From positions 33,501 to 97,500 of the forward strand of contig PDUC01000038.1 of assembly GCA_002747255.1 (NCBI GenBank): DNA of 64,000 bases, read 5' to 3'. Below are positions 37,281 through 45,002 of the stretch, one piece after another. This DNA comes from Acidobacteriota bacterium. Its GTDB lineage: Bacteria; Acidobacteriota; Holophagae; Acanthopleuribacterales; Acanthopleuribacteraceae. The translations under genes and the position numbers were made by a program. The notes beneath the pieces are model-generated. The model was not told where the DNA came from. It did no database searches and was given only the letters and a program-made list of their open reading frames with translations. The stretch's first letter is position 1, and each line of letters opens with the position of its first letter.

Positions 37281-37691
37281 CTATTGCAGACTTTCAAACT
37301 TCTTGTTGAGTAAAAACTCCCTGGATGTGACCTTGTCTTCCATTTTCTGGATGCGGCTTTCCATGTTGTTAAAGATGTTCGTAACGGTCTGATACATTTC
37401 GCGCGGGTTTCTGGCGCGTTTGTTTTGCTCAGGTCGGCCTCCAGAAACATTCCTGGCGGCGTGAAACTCCATTTGCATGTCCATTAAATCGGGTTTGGGC
37501 ATCAGCCAGCAGCACACGAAGTAGACCAGAATGGAAAGGGGGAACCACATCACCAAAGCGACAAGAGCCGCCATGCGCACCCAAAAGGCGCTCACACCCC
37601 AGTATTCCGCCAGTCCACCGCAAACACCGCACATCACCTTGTCGTTCTTCGATCTGCATACTTTTTTAGTTTGTGCGTCTTGATAGCTCAT
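37281..37691 (-). CDS. pspC: PspC-domain membrane protein
   Basis: A 136-residue protein. Residues 8-65 are a PspC domain: KVCRSKNDKVMCGVCGGLAEYWG then a transmembrane helix (WVRMAALVALVMWFPLSILVYFVCCWLM). The remainder is a helical cytoplasmic tail with a coiled coil near the end. In E. coli PspC senses envelope damage with PspB and draws PspA away from PspF. Last gene of the operon, 10 nt behind the 107-residue gene. Confidence 0.9.
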   Translation of the reverse strand: MSYQDAQTKKVCRSKNDKVMCGVCGGLAEYWGVSAFWVRMAALVALVMWFPLSILVYFVCCWLMPKPDLMDMQMEFHAARNVSGGRPEQNKRARNPREMYQTVTNIFNNMESRIQKMEDKVTSREFLLNKKFESLQ

Positions 37692-37701
37692 GGTGCCTCC
37701 C

Positions 37702-38025
37702 CTAACGCTGTCTTGAAAGAATATCGTTTAATCGATCGAGCCGGCGATCCAGCTCGCCAATTTTAATGTACGTGGCGTTCACACCACTTGTTTGGCCCTG
37801 ACTGAACGATTGTCCTGCAGCGGGTTTCTTTTTTGTGATGAGGTAGATCAATGCAACGACCAGGACCGCCAACCAGACACTCTTGTTAAAAAGCAGGACG
37901 GAAAAGGCGGAGATAACGGCCCCGAGAGCTCCTGCAAAAACGCCCAGAATTTTGAAGAAAATGCTGAATATCCACAGCAGAAAGAGTACACCTAACCCGA
38001 TAACGATCCACTTGAGCAGTTTCAT
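37702..38025 (-). CDS. small two-helix membrane protein of the psp operon
   Basis: 107 residues: two or three hydrophobic helices (4-24, 28-47, 50-64), a basic KKKP end and a cytoplasmic tail finishing in GELDRRLDRLNDIL, an amphipathic helix very like the C-terminal motif of PspB. I do not recognise a named family. It overlaps the upstream PspB-like gene by 4 nt, so it belongs to the stress operon, perhaps standing in for PspD or PspG. Confidence 0.75.
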   Translation of the reverse strand: MKLLKWIVIGLGVLFLLWIFSIFFKILGVFAGALGAVISAFSVLLFNKSVWLAVLVVALIYLITKKKPAAGQSFSQGQTSGVNATYIKIGELDRRLDRLNDILSRQR

Positions 38026-38273
38026 TTCTCTTCCTCTTCTTTTTTCTCATTTTGCATGAGAATGTCTTCCAGGTTTTGCAGGCGTCGGCTTAAATCCTCA
38101 GCGCGATCCGCCAAATCGCGCCAGGACTCCAGATCTCCCTGGTGGTGATGGTGGTTGCGGCGTTGACCGCTGCCTCCGTTTCTTTTATCGATGATTAAAA
38201 CGAGAAGATTGTACGTGAGTGCCATCCCCACGATCGTAATAATCGAACCGAAAACAATAACTACTGGACTCAT
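38022..38273 (-). CDS. pspB: PspB-like membrane protein
   Basis: 83 residues: one N-terminal transmembrane helix (3-27), a His-rich linker (RRNHHHHQG) and a C-terminal amphipathic helix DLSRRLQNLEDIL that matches the E. coli PspB helix RIQALESIL. PspB works with PspC as an inner-membrane sensor that releases PspF from PspA. The His stretch is unusual. It overlaps the neighbours on both sides by 4 nt. Confidence 0.7.
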   Translation of the reverse strand: MSPVVIVFGSIITIVGMALTYNLLVLIIDKRNGGSGQRRNHHHHQGDLESWRDLADRAEDLSRRLQNLEDILMQNEKKEEEEK

Positions 38274-38383
38274 CGCTTACCCCTTTTTTCTCCCATGATG
38301 ATAAAAAACAGAAATGCGGCTCCCACTGAAATTAACGGAAGCACCGTTGATATAATCAAGAGACCAATTACCCATTTGAGCAT
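38270..38383 (-). CDS. 37-residue membrane microprotein in the psp operon
   Basis: A short ORF from ATG 38383 to TGA 38270 encodes MLKWVIGLLIISTVLPLISV..., about 25 hydrophobic residues followed by the positively charged tail GEKRGKR. It is preceded by AGAGAAGGA at proper distance, and its stop overlaps the start of the PspB-like gene (ATGA), which supports real translation. Orientation is probably N-out/C-in by the positive-inside rule. No family recognised; it may assist the PspB/PspC sensor. Confidence 0.65.
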   Translation of the reverse strand: MLKWVIGLLIISTVLPLISVGAAFLFFIIMGEKRGKR

Positions 38384-38433
38384 TCCTTCTCTCCCCTGGT
38401 GTCATTCTATACCCTGTTGAGAATGGATGCTTA

Positions 38434-39117
38434 CTATTTATCATCTAATTCTGGGTTGCTGTTTCCAGCCTTTCGGGCCTTGATTCGCTCCAGCTCCTTT
38501 TCTACGATGTTTTCATTCTCAAGATCCTGGAATTTCTTTTCCAGACTCTCGTTGCTCACTTGAAGCACTTCGGCCTGGGCATTGAATCGGTCGATCTTCT
38601 GCTCGTAATGGTCAAAGCGGGCAAACGCTCCCGATGTGTTGACTTGATAAATCTGCTCTTCCACGCGCTTCTTGTTCATGGCGCTCTTGTGCGAAGCAAT
38701 TAACACACGCTGTCGGCGCTTGGCGCTGTCCAGTTTTTCTTCCAGACGCACGACATCGCTCTGGTATTGACTGACCAGGGCCTCGAGTTCAGCTTGTTTC
38801 GCCTCAAGCGAATTGGCTGACTCTTCATACTCGAGCTTCTGTTCCACTGCTTCACGCGCGAGATCTTCACGACCCTTGCTGAGCGCCAGTTCCACCTTGG
38901 ATTCCCATTCATTCGATTTGGCTCGCTGCTTCCTGGCTGCCCGCTCAACGCGAATGCGTTCGGCTACCACTTCAGCAGCCGAGCTCTTAATCTCAATTAA
39001 CGTGTCTTCCATCTCGTTGATCATCAACTTGACCATCTTCTCGGGATTCTCCGCCTTGTCCAACATGGCGTTGATGTTTGAATTGACGATTTCACTGATT
39101 CTTGAAAAAATACCCAT
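38434..39117 (-). CDS. pspA: phage shock protein A (PspA/IM30 family)
   Basis: A 227-residue, almost wholly helical ESCRT-III-like protein. It starts MGIFSRISEIVNSNINAMLDKAENPEKM, the conserved amphipathic membrane-binding helix of PspA, and continues as long coiled coils with the DLAREAVEQK hairpin. It binds damaged inner membrane and, in enterobacteria, inhibits PspF. Shine-Dalgarno AAAGGAG; a sigma-54 promoter lies 47-62 nt upstream. First gene of the leftward operon. Confidence 0.96.
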   Translation of the reverse strand: MGIFSRISEIVNSNINAMLDKAENPEKMVKLMINEMEDTLIEIKSSAAEVVAERIRVERAARKQRAKSNEWESKVELALSKGREDLAREAVEQKLEYEESANSLEAKQAELEALVSQYQSDVVRLEEKLDSAKRRQRVLIASHKSAMNKKRVEEQIYQVNTSGAFARFDHYEQKIDRFNAQAEVLQVSNESLEKKFQDLENENIVEKELERIKARKAGNSNPELDDK

Positions 39118-39163
39118 TGTCTTACTCCTTTAAAGAAACGGTTTGTCTCAACGCCTCTCTTTT

Positions 39164-39179
39164 ATCAAGCTTCGTGCCA
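39164..39179 (-). promoter_or_regulatory. sigma-54 (-24/-12) promoter of pspA
   Basis: On the minus strand TGGCAC-GAAGC-TTGAT matches the consensus TGGCACnnnnnTTGCA/T with a perfect -24 element and one deviation in -12 (TTGA for TTGC). Placed between pspA and divergent pspF, as in E. coli. Confidence 0.85.
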
Positions 39180-39307
39180 AATGCGGCATCAATTTTTATT
39201 CCCTTTATTTCCAACACTTAAGATTTTTATGAAAAAAACTTGAAACTTTTGATCTTGATTTTTCGCTAAAATTTATCGAAAATTAGAGCGACTTTGCGAG
39301 GTGCGTT

Positions 39308-40354
39308 ATGGCTGGCTGGGTTCCTTCAATATCGAAAGCGGAGATGATCGAGAAGTACCGTCTGATTGGAGAATCGGAAGCGTTTCTCGACAGCATGCAG
39401 CAGGTCTCCCGCCTGGCCAAGGTGGATCGACCCGTTTTGATTATCGGCGAACGCGGAACGGGTAAGGAGTTGGTGGCCGCGCGGCTGCATTACCTCTCCA
39501 ACAGATGGGAAGGCCCGCGAATCGCCATTAATTGCGCGGCTTTTGCCGAAACGCTGTTGGAATCCGAGGTGTTTGGTTACGAGCCTGGCGCCTTTACCGG
39601 GGCTCAACACCTGAAACGCGGCCGCTTCGAACTGGCCAACCACGGCACGCTGTTTTTAGATGAATTGGCACAGAGTCCGCTGTCACTGCAAGAAAAACTG
39701 CTGCGTGTGTTGGAGTACCAGGAGTTTGAACGCGTCGGCGGTACCGAAACCATTCAGGTCGATGTGCGCGTTATAGCCGCCACCAACCGCGATTTACCCG
39801 ACTTGTGCGAGCAGGGTCAATTCAAGAAGGACCTGCTGGACAGGTTGAGCTTTGAAGTCATCACACTGCCACCGCTTCGACATCGCCGGGAAGACATCCC
39901 TATCCTGGCCGGTTTCTTTTCCAGAAGAATGGCGGTTGAACTGCAATACCAGCGCCCGCCACTCTTCTCCAGACACGCCATGGAAGCCCTGCTGGCCTAT
40001 TCCTGGCCAGGAAATATTCGGGAACTGAAGAATGTGGTTGAACGGGCTACTTACAAAACGGAAGGCGAACCGGTAATTGAACACATTACCTTCGACCCCT
40101 TTGAATCACCCTACCGTTTGAAAACTTCAATGAAAAAACAGCCTTTGTCATTGAAACGGGACGCGCTCACGTACCTGAAAGAACAATCAGGCCTGAACTT
40201 GGGCAAGGCCAGGGAACTCCTTGAACTAGACTTTGTTCAGCACGCGCTCGACTGCCAGCAGCACCACCTGGGCAAAACAGCGAACATGCTGGGCATTAGC
40301 TACCATCAACTGCGACGCTTAATGGAAAAACACGCCATCAGCGGTAACCGCTGA
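39308..40354 (+). CDS. pspF: sigma-54 activator PspF
   Basis: A 348-residue enhancer-binding protein without an N-terminal receiver, as expected for PspF. AAA+ domain: Walker A GERGTGKE (47-54), the sigma-54 contact loop GAFTGA (94-99), Walker B TLFLDE (114-119), sensor/Arg-finger region and SWPGNIRELKNV. The C-terminus has a Fis-type helix-turn-helix (GKTANMLGISYHQLRRLM). Divergent from pspA with the sigma-54 promoter between. Activity should be held back by PspA. The unusual charged region 270-310 separates AAA+ and DNA-binding parts. Confidence 0.94.
   Translation: MAGWVPSISKAEMIEKYRLIGESEAFLDSMQQVSRLAKVDRPVLIIGERGTGKELVAARLHYLSNRWEGPRIAINCAAFAETLLESEVFGYEPGAFTGAQHLKRGRFELANHGTLFLDELAQSPLSLQEKLLRVLEYQEFERVGGTETIQVDVRVIAATNRDLPDLCEQGQFKKDLLDRLSFEVITLPPLRHRREDIPILAGFFSRRMAVELQYQRPPLFSRHAMEALLAYSWPGNIRELKNVVERATYKTEGEPVIEHITFDPFESPYRLKTSMKKQPLSLKRDALTYLKEQSGLNLGKARELLELDFVQHALDCQQHHLGKTANMLGISYHQLRRLMEKHAISGNR
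40338..40354 (+). terminator. hairpin at the pspF stop codon
   Basis: TCAGCGGTAACCGCTGA is a perfect palindrome that includes the stop codon and is followed by CAGTTATTTATTT. It could terminate pspF before the convergent gene that ends at 40375. Confidence 0.5.
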
Positions 40355-40374
40355 CAGTTATTTATTTCAGGCGG

Positions 40375-42111
40375 CTAGTCGTAATTTGGAGGCGGGGTGG
40401 TTGTCAGCCGACTCAAAGACCGCCTGGTGACATAGGGAATAAAACCCTTGCTTTGTGCTTTGGTATAGGCGTCATCTGCCCGATTCAGTGCGTATTCACA
40501 GGCAAAAACGGGCACGCCCGCTTTTTGATACTGATCCAGAAAATGGAGGTAGTAGTCAACCAGTGACGTGTCGTTTGGATGGTCGTAGCCGTTCACATCC
40601 TGCCAGTCGTCCGTGGCGTCTCCGTCATACCATATGGCCTCTTGAGCAATGGCATCAACCACGCCCGCTATGCCAGGATGAGACCCAATCAGCGAGGCGG
40701 CATTTTGCTGGATAATGACGAAATTGGGGTTGCGTGCCACGGCATAAGCCCTCATGTCTTCAATGAACCAGATCATTTCCTGAACGGGATCCAGTCCTTC
40801 ACTTTGAGCGATGGCAATAATATCTTCATCTTCCGCGGCCTCAACCCAATCCAGATAGATCCCGTCAAACCCATCTTGAATTACCTGATCGATGATACTG
40901 GAGTAGTTGCCGTAGGGGTTGCTGCTGAGACCCTGACCGTGAATGACGATGTTAATCCATTCGTCATACCAATACAAAACAGGGTAATTGTGAAGCCACT
41001 GATCGGGATCGCATTTCACGATGTATTCGGGCCAGCCCTCCGGCGGGAAAGGCGTGGCGTTGCATACGGCTTCTGCCACACTGTCATCGGGTAATCGCTC
41101 ATCCCATGTCCAATACCAACGCCAATCTTCAGCCTGCCCAATATCGATATAGGCAATCAGCAGCTTGCGGTGCAAACCATCGCTGGCTTTACTGGCTTTA
41201 AGTCGATCGATCATTTCTGCAGTATCAAAATCTCGAGCCCAGGGTTGTTGAGGCTCGGTGGGTGGCGACCAGTCCGTTTTAGTCGGTTCCAAAACCAGCA
41301 TATCGTAGTGCGTATTGACCAATTCATCCACCGAGTTGTTCAAATTGACTTCCTGTATTTGATAAGCCCAGAAGTTAATTTGATCCAGGGGCAAAGGCCC
41401 CAAATCCCGCAATTCCAGTGGAGTAACCGCGTTTTCCCAGAGATAACCGCTGGGCGCGCCCGGGGGCGTTCCTCGCAGAGCGGTCATGGCAAACCCTTGT
41501 CCAGCTAACACTTCAAAATAGCACTGATCGACAGCTGTAAACGCTCCACCCTGTGGCGATCCTACGACGTACAAGCCCTTCGCGTTGGGAGACAAATTGG
41601 CAATGGCGGTCACTTCTTTGATGAGACGTCCGGAATAATCGTACTGGCGAATTAGCACGTCTGTTGAAGCATTTCCCAGGTTAACGACGGCCATACCGTC
41701 AAAAATAATATCCCAATTACCGGGCAAGAACCTGAATCGCTGACTCAGTTGACTGGTTTCATTTAAATGAGCCGCGCTGCCCGGACCTTGTGCCACTTGG
41801 TAGGCAGCGTGAACTTGAACATCGCGAGCTGTATTCTCAATCAGGAAATGGGAACATTCGCTGTTGGAACCAAACAGTTCAGCAGCTGAAAAAGACAACA
41901 TGGTGTTGGCCGGAATTTGCCCGTTGACGAGTGCCAACAGCTCGCCATTTTGACCATAGGGCTTCAAAGTGTAGCTTTCAGCGACATTGCTTGTATTTGA
42001 GATAAAGACGGTTGTGTAAAAACCGCCACCCTCTTTGGTTAAGTGAGGAACTATTCGAGTCTGGGCGAAAAGCCCTGTAGCAAAGAATAAAAACAAAGCA
42101 AAACGAATCAT
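40375..42111 (-). CDS. secreted protein with GH114 (endo-alpha-1,4-polygalactosaminidase-like) domain
   Basis: About 578 residues with a signal peptide (MIRFALFLFFATGLFAQ). Residues 20-240 form a beta-rich N-terminal region often seen in exported proteins of this kind (VPHLTKEGGGFYTTVFISNTS). From about 255 a TIM-barrel related to GH114/TM1410 begins: NFWAYQIQEV, LLIAYIDIGQAEDWRWYW, DGIYLDWVEA and VFACEYALN. The Asp in IYLDW is the likely catalytic acid. The family cleaves galactosaminogalactan-like polymers. ATG 42111 is preferred over an upstream ATG because AGAGGCGG precedes it and the signal peptide starts there. Confidence 0.75.
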   Translation of the reverse strand: MIRFALFLFFATGLFAQTRIVPHLTKEGGGFYTTVFISNTSNVAESYTLKPYGQNGELLALVNGQIPANTMLSFSAAELFGSNSECSHFLIENTARDVQVHAAYQVAQGPGSAAHLNETSQLSQRFRFLPGNWDIIFDGMAVVNLGNASTDVLIRQYDYSGRLIKEVTAIANLSPNAKGLYVVGSPQGGAFTAVDQCYFEVLAGQGFAMTALRGTPPGAPSGYLWENAVTPLELRDLGPLPLDQINFWAYQIQEVNLNNSVDELVNTHYDMLVLEPTKTDWSPPTEPQQPWARDFDTAEMIDRLKASKASDGLHRKLLIAYIDIGQAEDWRWYWTWDERLPDDSVAEAVCNATPFPPEGWPEYIVKCDPDQWLHNYPVLYWYDEWINIVIHGQGLSSNPYGNYSSIIDQVIQDGFDGIYLDWVEAAEDEDIIAIAQSEGLDPVQEMIWFIEDMRAYAVARNPNFVIIQQNAASLIGSHPGIAGVVDAIAQEAIWYDGDATDDWQDVNGYDHPNDTSLVDYYLHFLDQYQKAGVPVFACEYALNRADDAYTKAQSKGFIPYVTRRSLSRLTTTPPPNYD

Positions 42112-42220
42112 GACCGCCTCTGAGAGTATGAATTTCACCGTTTTTCAAACTACACGCAGTGTATTGAAAAGATTATTGTGTGATCCTTAAATCCTAACCC
42201 AAACGCGGGAGAAATAACAG

Positions 42221-43102
42221 TTATTTCTGTTTCGGGAAGAGAAAGGCCAGCGAGAGGAAAAGGATTAAAGCGACACAGAAGAGGCCCCCCGACACATAGT
42301 TTACCAGTCGCGGGATGAAACTGCCCGCCTTCAGAATTTCAAAATCCGTGACGTAGATGGTCTCACAGGCTCCATTACCCGTATCTGTTCTGATGGTACT
42401 GGTATCTCTTTTAAAACCATTGCGTGCGTTTTCATATTTCGAAAGGAATCCCCTGATTGCAATTTGATCGCCAATATCCGCATTGAGAATGCGGCGGCTG
42501 ATGGCGACATTGTCTGAAAGCAGGTGGTTGTTGGACATTGCTGTCCAGTCGAACCTGTCCATGGTGGCTCGATCCCGAAACTTACAGAAACAGGTGAAGT
42601 TCCCACTGGAATAAGTGGTTTCCAGATACACGCCACTTTGAATGTTGGGCCCCCAAACAACACAAATATCTTTAATATTGAGATAATCATCCCATTTTTC
42701 GTGTAACACATCTGTAACCGAATCAGCGTGATGATGGGAAACAACCAGACCGTAAATTTCATAATAAAACCTGGGCGTAACCAGATAAGACTCCCTTTGA
42801 ACATGCACCTCAAAAGGTTCAGGTACATCGGCATCCGTCTGAATGGGCTCGCTGTAGAGCAGCTCTAAAATTTGATCCACTTCAGGCAGGGATTTTTTGA
42901 AGGGAAACGTGACGGCGAAAGTCAGGGCGGAAACCAGCATCATCAACTGTGACGTTCTCTTCAGCAGATTGAAAAGCACAGCTTCATTTCTGGCTTTAGC
43001 CTGCCTGGCGACAAAGCTCTTTCCATTGAGAGCGTGCCCGCAATCGCAAAACTGCGTACCAGGAGCGTTATAGGAGCCGCAACTAGGGCAATTGTTGTAC
43101 AT
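42221..43102 (-). CDS. zinc-ribbon two-helix membrane protein
   Basis: 293 residues. N-terminal zinc ribbon: CPSCG...CDCG (Cys5, Cys8, Cys19, Cys21). A first transmembrane helix lies at about 50-66 and a second at about 270-288, enclosing an extracytoplasmic domain. Within it, the stretch RNGFKRDTSTIRTDTGNGACETIYV resembles a motif of GIDE/MUL1-like membrane domains, which I recognise only loosely. Function unknown. Expressed alone or with the small genes upstream (43144-43624), 42 nt away. Confidence 0.65.
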   Translation of the reverse strand: MYNNCPSCGSYNAPGTQFCDCGHALNGKSFVARQAKARNEAVLFNLLKRTSQLMMLVSALTFAVTFPFKKSLPEVDQILELLYSEPIQTDADVPEPFEVHVQRESYLVTPRFYYEIYGLVVSHHHADSVTDVLHEKWDDYLNIKDICVVWGPNIQSGVYLETTYSSGNFTCFCKFRDRATMDRFDWTAMSNNHLLSDNVAISRRILNADIGDQIAIRGFLSKYENARNGFKRDTSTIRTDTGNGACETIYVTDFEILKAGSFIPRLVNYVSGGLFCVALILFLSLAFLFPKQK

Positions 43103-43143
43103 GGTTTTCTTCCTGCTTTTTAAAAATACTCTTTAACCCGTTT

Positions 43144-43350
43144 TCAATCACTCTTCGGCAGGGCTCTTTTGCTGCTGATCGCGGCCACATCCATAATGGT
43201 GTCAACCCGTCCTTCAACCCTGGAAAGCCGGCGGTCTAATTCGCGAACTTCGTGCAAGAGATCTTTTTGACCCTCCGAAAGCCGCTTGAGATCATCGCTG
43301 AGTGTGAGATTCTGTTTAATGAGTTCGCCAATGGCCTTTTTGCTAAACAT
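43144..43350 (-). CDS. 68-residue coiled-coil protein
   Basis: A short, soluble, fully helical protein with heptad pattern (LSDDLKRLSEGQKDLLHEVRELDRRL then a second segment SRVEGRVDTIMD). Its start overlaps the end of the ribbon-helix-helix gene by 8 nt, so both are co-translated. No catalytic motif and no known toxin family recognised; it could be a partner or anchor for the upstream DNA-binding protein. Confidence 0.65.
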   Translation of the reverse strand: MFSKKAIGELIKQNLTLSDDLKRLSEGQKDLLHEVRELDRRLSRVEGRVDTIMDVAAISSKRALPKSD

Positions 43351-43624
43351 GGTTCACCCTCTTTTGCTTCAGCTGCTGCACGGTGGTGAGGGTTTCTTCG
43401 GTGGCCTCACGGACGGCGTAAATGGCCTCCTTCGTTGCCTGAATCGCCATTTCCAAAAGAGCTTCAACACCTGCCGGATCGGTATAAGGATCATAGGCGT
43501 CAATAGAGCGCCTCACAATTTCTGTCGCCGAAACATTCTCTTTCTTTGAAATGACGGCCAGTTTCTGGATATGCTCCTCGCTAATGAGAAACTGTTTCCG
43601 CTTGAGCACTTGAACCTGACTCAT
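43343..43624 (-). CDS. ribbon-helix-helix (CopG-like) transcriptional regulator
   Basis: 93 residues from ATG 43624 (GGAGG 5 nt upstream; an upstream in-frame ATG only adds a repetitive MYVYVYV peptide encoded by the operator repeats). Residues 3-45 match a CopG-type RHH fold: VLKRKQFLISEEHIQKLAVISKKENVSATEIVRRSIDAY with the beta-strand then two helices. The C-terminal half is a helix (AMEAIYAVREATEET-like) likely pairing with the small coiled-coil protein. Expected to repress its own promoter through the tandem repeats at 43646-43669. Confidence 0.75.
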   Translation of the reverse strand: MSQVQVLKRKQFLISEEHIQKLAVISKKENVSATEIVRRSIDAYDPYTDPAGVEALLEMAIQATKEAIYAVREATEETLTTVQQLKQKRVNHV

Positions 43625-43645
43625 AACATCCTCCTGAACACTCTG

Positions 43646-43686
43646 AACATACACATAAACATACACATTCCTGCCCGCTTCGTCAA
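43646..43686 (-). promoter_or_regulatory. promoter with tandem 12-bp operator repeats
   Basis: On the minus strand TTGACG (43681-43686) and TATGTT (43658-43663) are 17 nt apart. AACATACACATA (43646-43657) and AACATACACATT (43658-43669) form a direct repeat (11 of 12 identical) covering the -10. Tandem short repeats are the usual operator type for RHH regulators, so autoregulation is likely. Confidence 0.65.
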
Positions 43687-43761
43687 GCCTGCCGAATAGT
43701 TGATCTGCCGTCTTTAGGAGTTGTGATGGCCATATGCCTGGCTACTGCCCCGTTTTTCCCT

Positions 43762-44736
43762 TCACCGGAACATGGCCGCGTGTTGAGTGGCTAAAACGGG
43801 GTGATCACCGATTGCGCATTCATCTGAGAGTACAAAGCCGTCTATGCCGCTGCAGAGACAGTTGTAGAGATGGCAGAGTTCACTGCGGGTGGGAGTGGCG
43901 GAGTGCACCATGTGTTCCAATACCTGCCCGGCCAAGATAACGGGCTTCCCTGCGGGTTGTTCCGCAGCAAGCATGCGTTGAACTTCTTCCGCCATGCCCT
44001 TCATGCCCAGTTCCGCTCCCAAATCCCCTCTGCATATCCAGATTTCATCGCAAAGTGAGGCGATTTCGTTCAAACTGTTGATGGAAGACCGACGCTCGAT
44101 CTTGGCTGCCAGGCGGACTCGATCGCCAATGAAGCAGCGGTAACGCGCCATTTCAACGGCATCGCGAACATAGGATACAGCGTAATAAATACCGGGCAGA
44201 TCACGCGTTAACGCCACAATTTCCGCATCTTTTGCTTGCAGCTCTTCAATTCGAAAAGGGGAATCACTCAGGGTAACACCCTTTTTGCTTGCAAGAGGAC
44301 CGGCCTGAGTGACCACGGTAGCAACGCCATTGCCTGTCTGCCTCAAAACACGCAGCCGGACTTTGGCGTCATTCAGGATCACTTCTGCACCGGACTCCCT
44401 CACCGCGCGAAAGAAATCAGGGTGAGGAATGGGTAATTCATCAACTTGCGCACTCGTTTCAGACTGGATCAATTTCAATTGTTCGCCTTTCTGCACGACC
44501 CTGGAGTTCAACTCTCCCAGTCTCCACTTGCTGCCCTGGAGATCCAGCACGAAGGGAATAACCCTCCCAAAGGAGCGTGAAAAAGACGCGTAGTCTGAAA
44601 TCCAGCCAGCCAGTTCACCGAGTGTTGTATGGGATGTGTTGAGGCGGAACGTGTCCGAACCGGCTGCAACCAACTCTTCCCACAATTGCCGCGAGCGGCA
44701 CGCAGGCCCCAATGTTGTTATAACGCGATAATTCAC
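43762..44736 (-). CDS. pyruvate kinase-like protein without C-terminal domain
   Basis: 324 residues against about 470 for normal pyruvate kinase. The catalytic barrel is recognisable: VITTLGPACRS, RLNTSH (Arg31, Asn33, Ser35), LDLQGSKWRLGE, a compact B domain (about 74-155), AKIERRSS (Lys212, Glu214), CRGDLGAELG (Asp238) and ILAGQVLEHM...PTRSEL. The phosphate-binding Thr of the ATQML motif is Gly here, and the chain stops right after the LSDECAIGDHP end of the barrel, so the allosteric domain is absent. It may be a reduced pyruvate kinase, or an enzyme of changed specificity. Single gene, leftward. Confidence 0.75.
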   Translation of the reverse strand: MNYRVITTLGPACRSRQLWEELVAAGSDTFRLNTSHTTLGELAGWISDYASFSRSFGRVIPFVLDLQGSKWRLGELNSRVVQKGEQLKLIQSETSAQVDELPIPHPDFFRAVRESGAEVILNDAKVRLRVLRQTGNGVATVVTQAGPLASKKGVTLSDSPFRIEELQAKDAEIVALTRDLPGIYYAVSYVRDAVEMARYRCFIGDRVRLAAKIERRSSINSLNEIASLCDEIWICRGDLGAELGMKGMAEEVQRMLAAEQPAGKPVILAGQVLEHMVHSATPTRSELCHLYNCLCSGIDGFVLSDECAIGDHPVLATQHAAMFR

Positions 44737-45002
44737 AAATCACTCCCGGAAATTTCGTCCTGTCATTTTTTTTGGTTACTCTTTTTTTTACCTCTGAAGA
44801 TATTTTTGAGAGTACATATTTCACACTATCAAAAAAGCTTCCACAATTTAAGCAATTGTTCAGCAATTATCGGTGTAAAAGATTTTGACGCTTTTTCGTA
44901 AGTGTCAATTATTTGCAGCTGGTTGGCACCAAATAAGAGCACCCCAGATACCAGATAAAGGACACCCAAAACTATATTTTTTCCATGCTTTACTTTTTTT
45001 CA

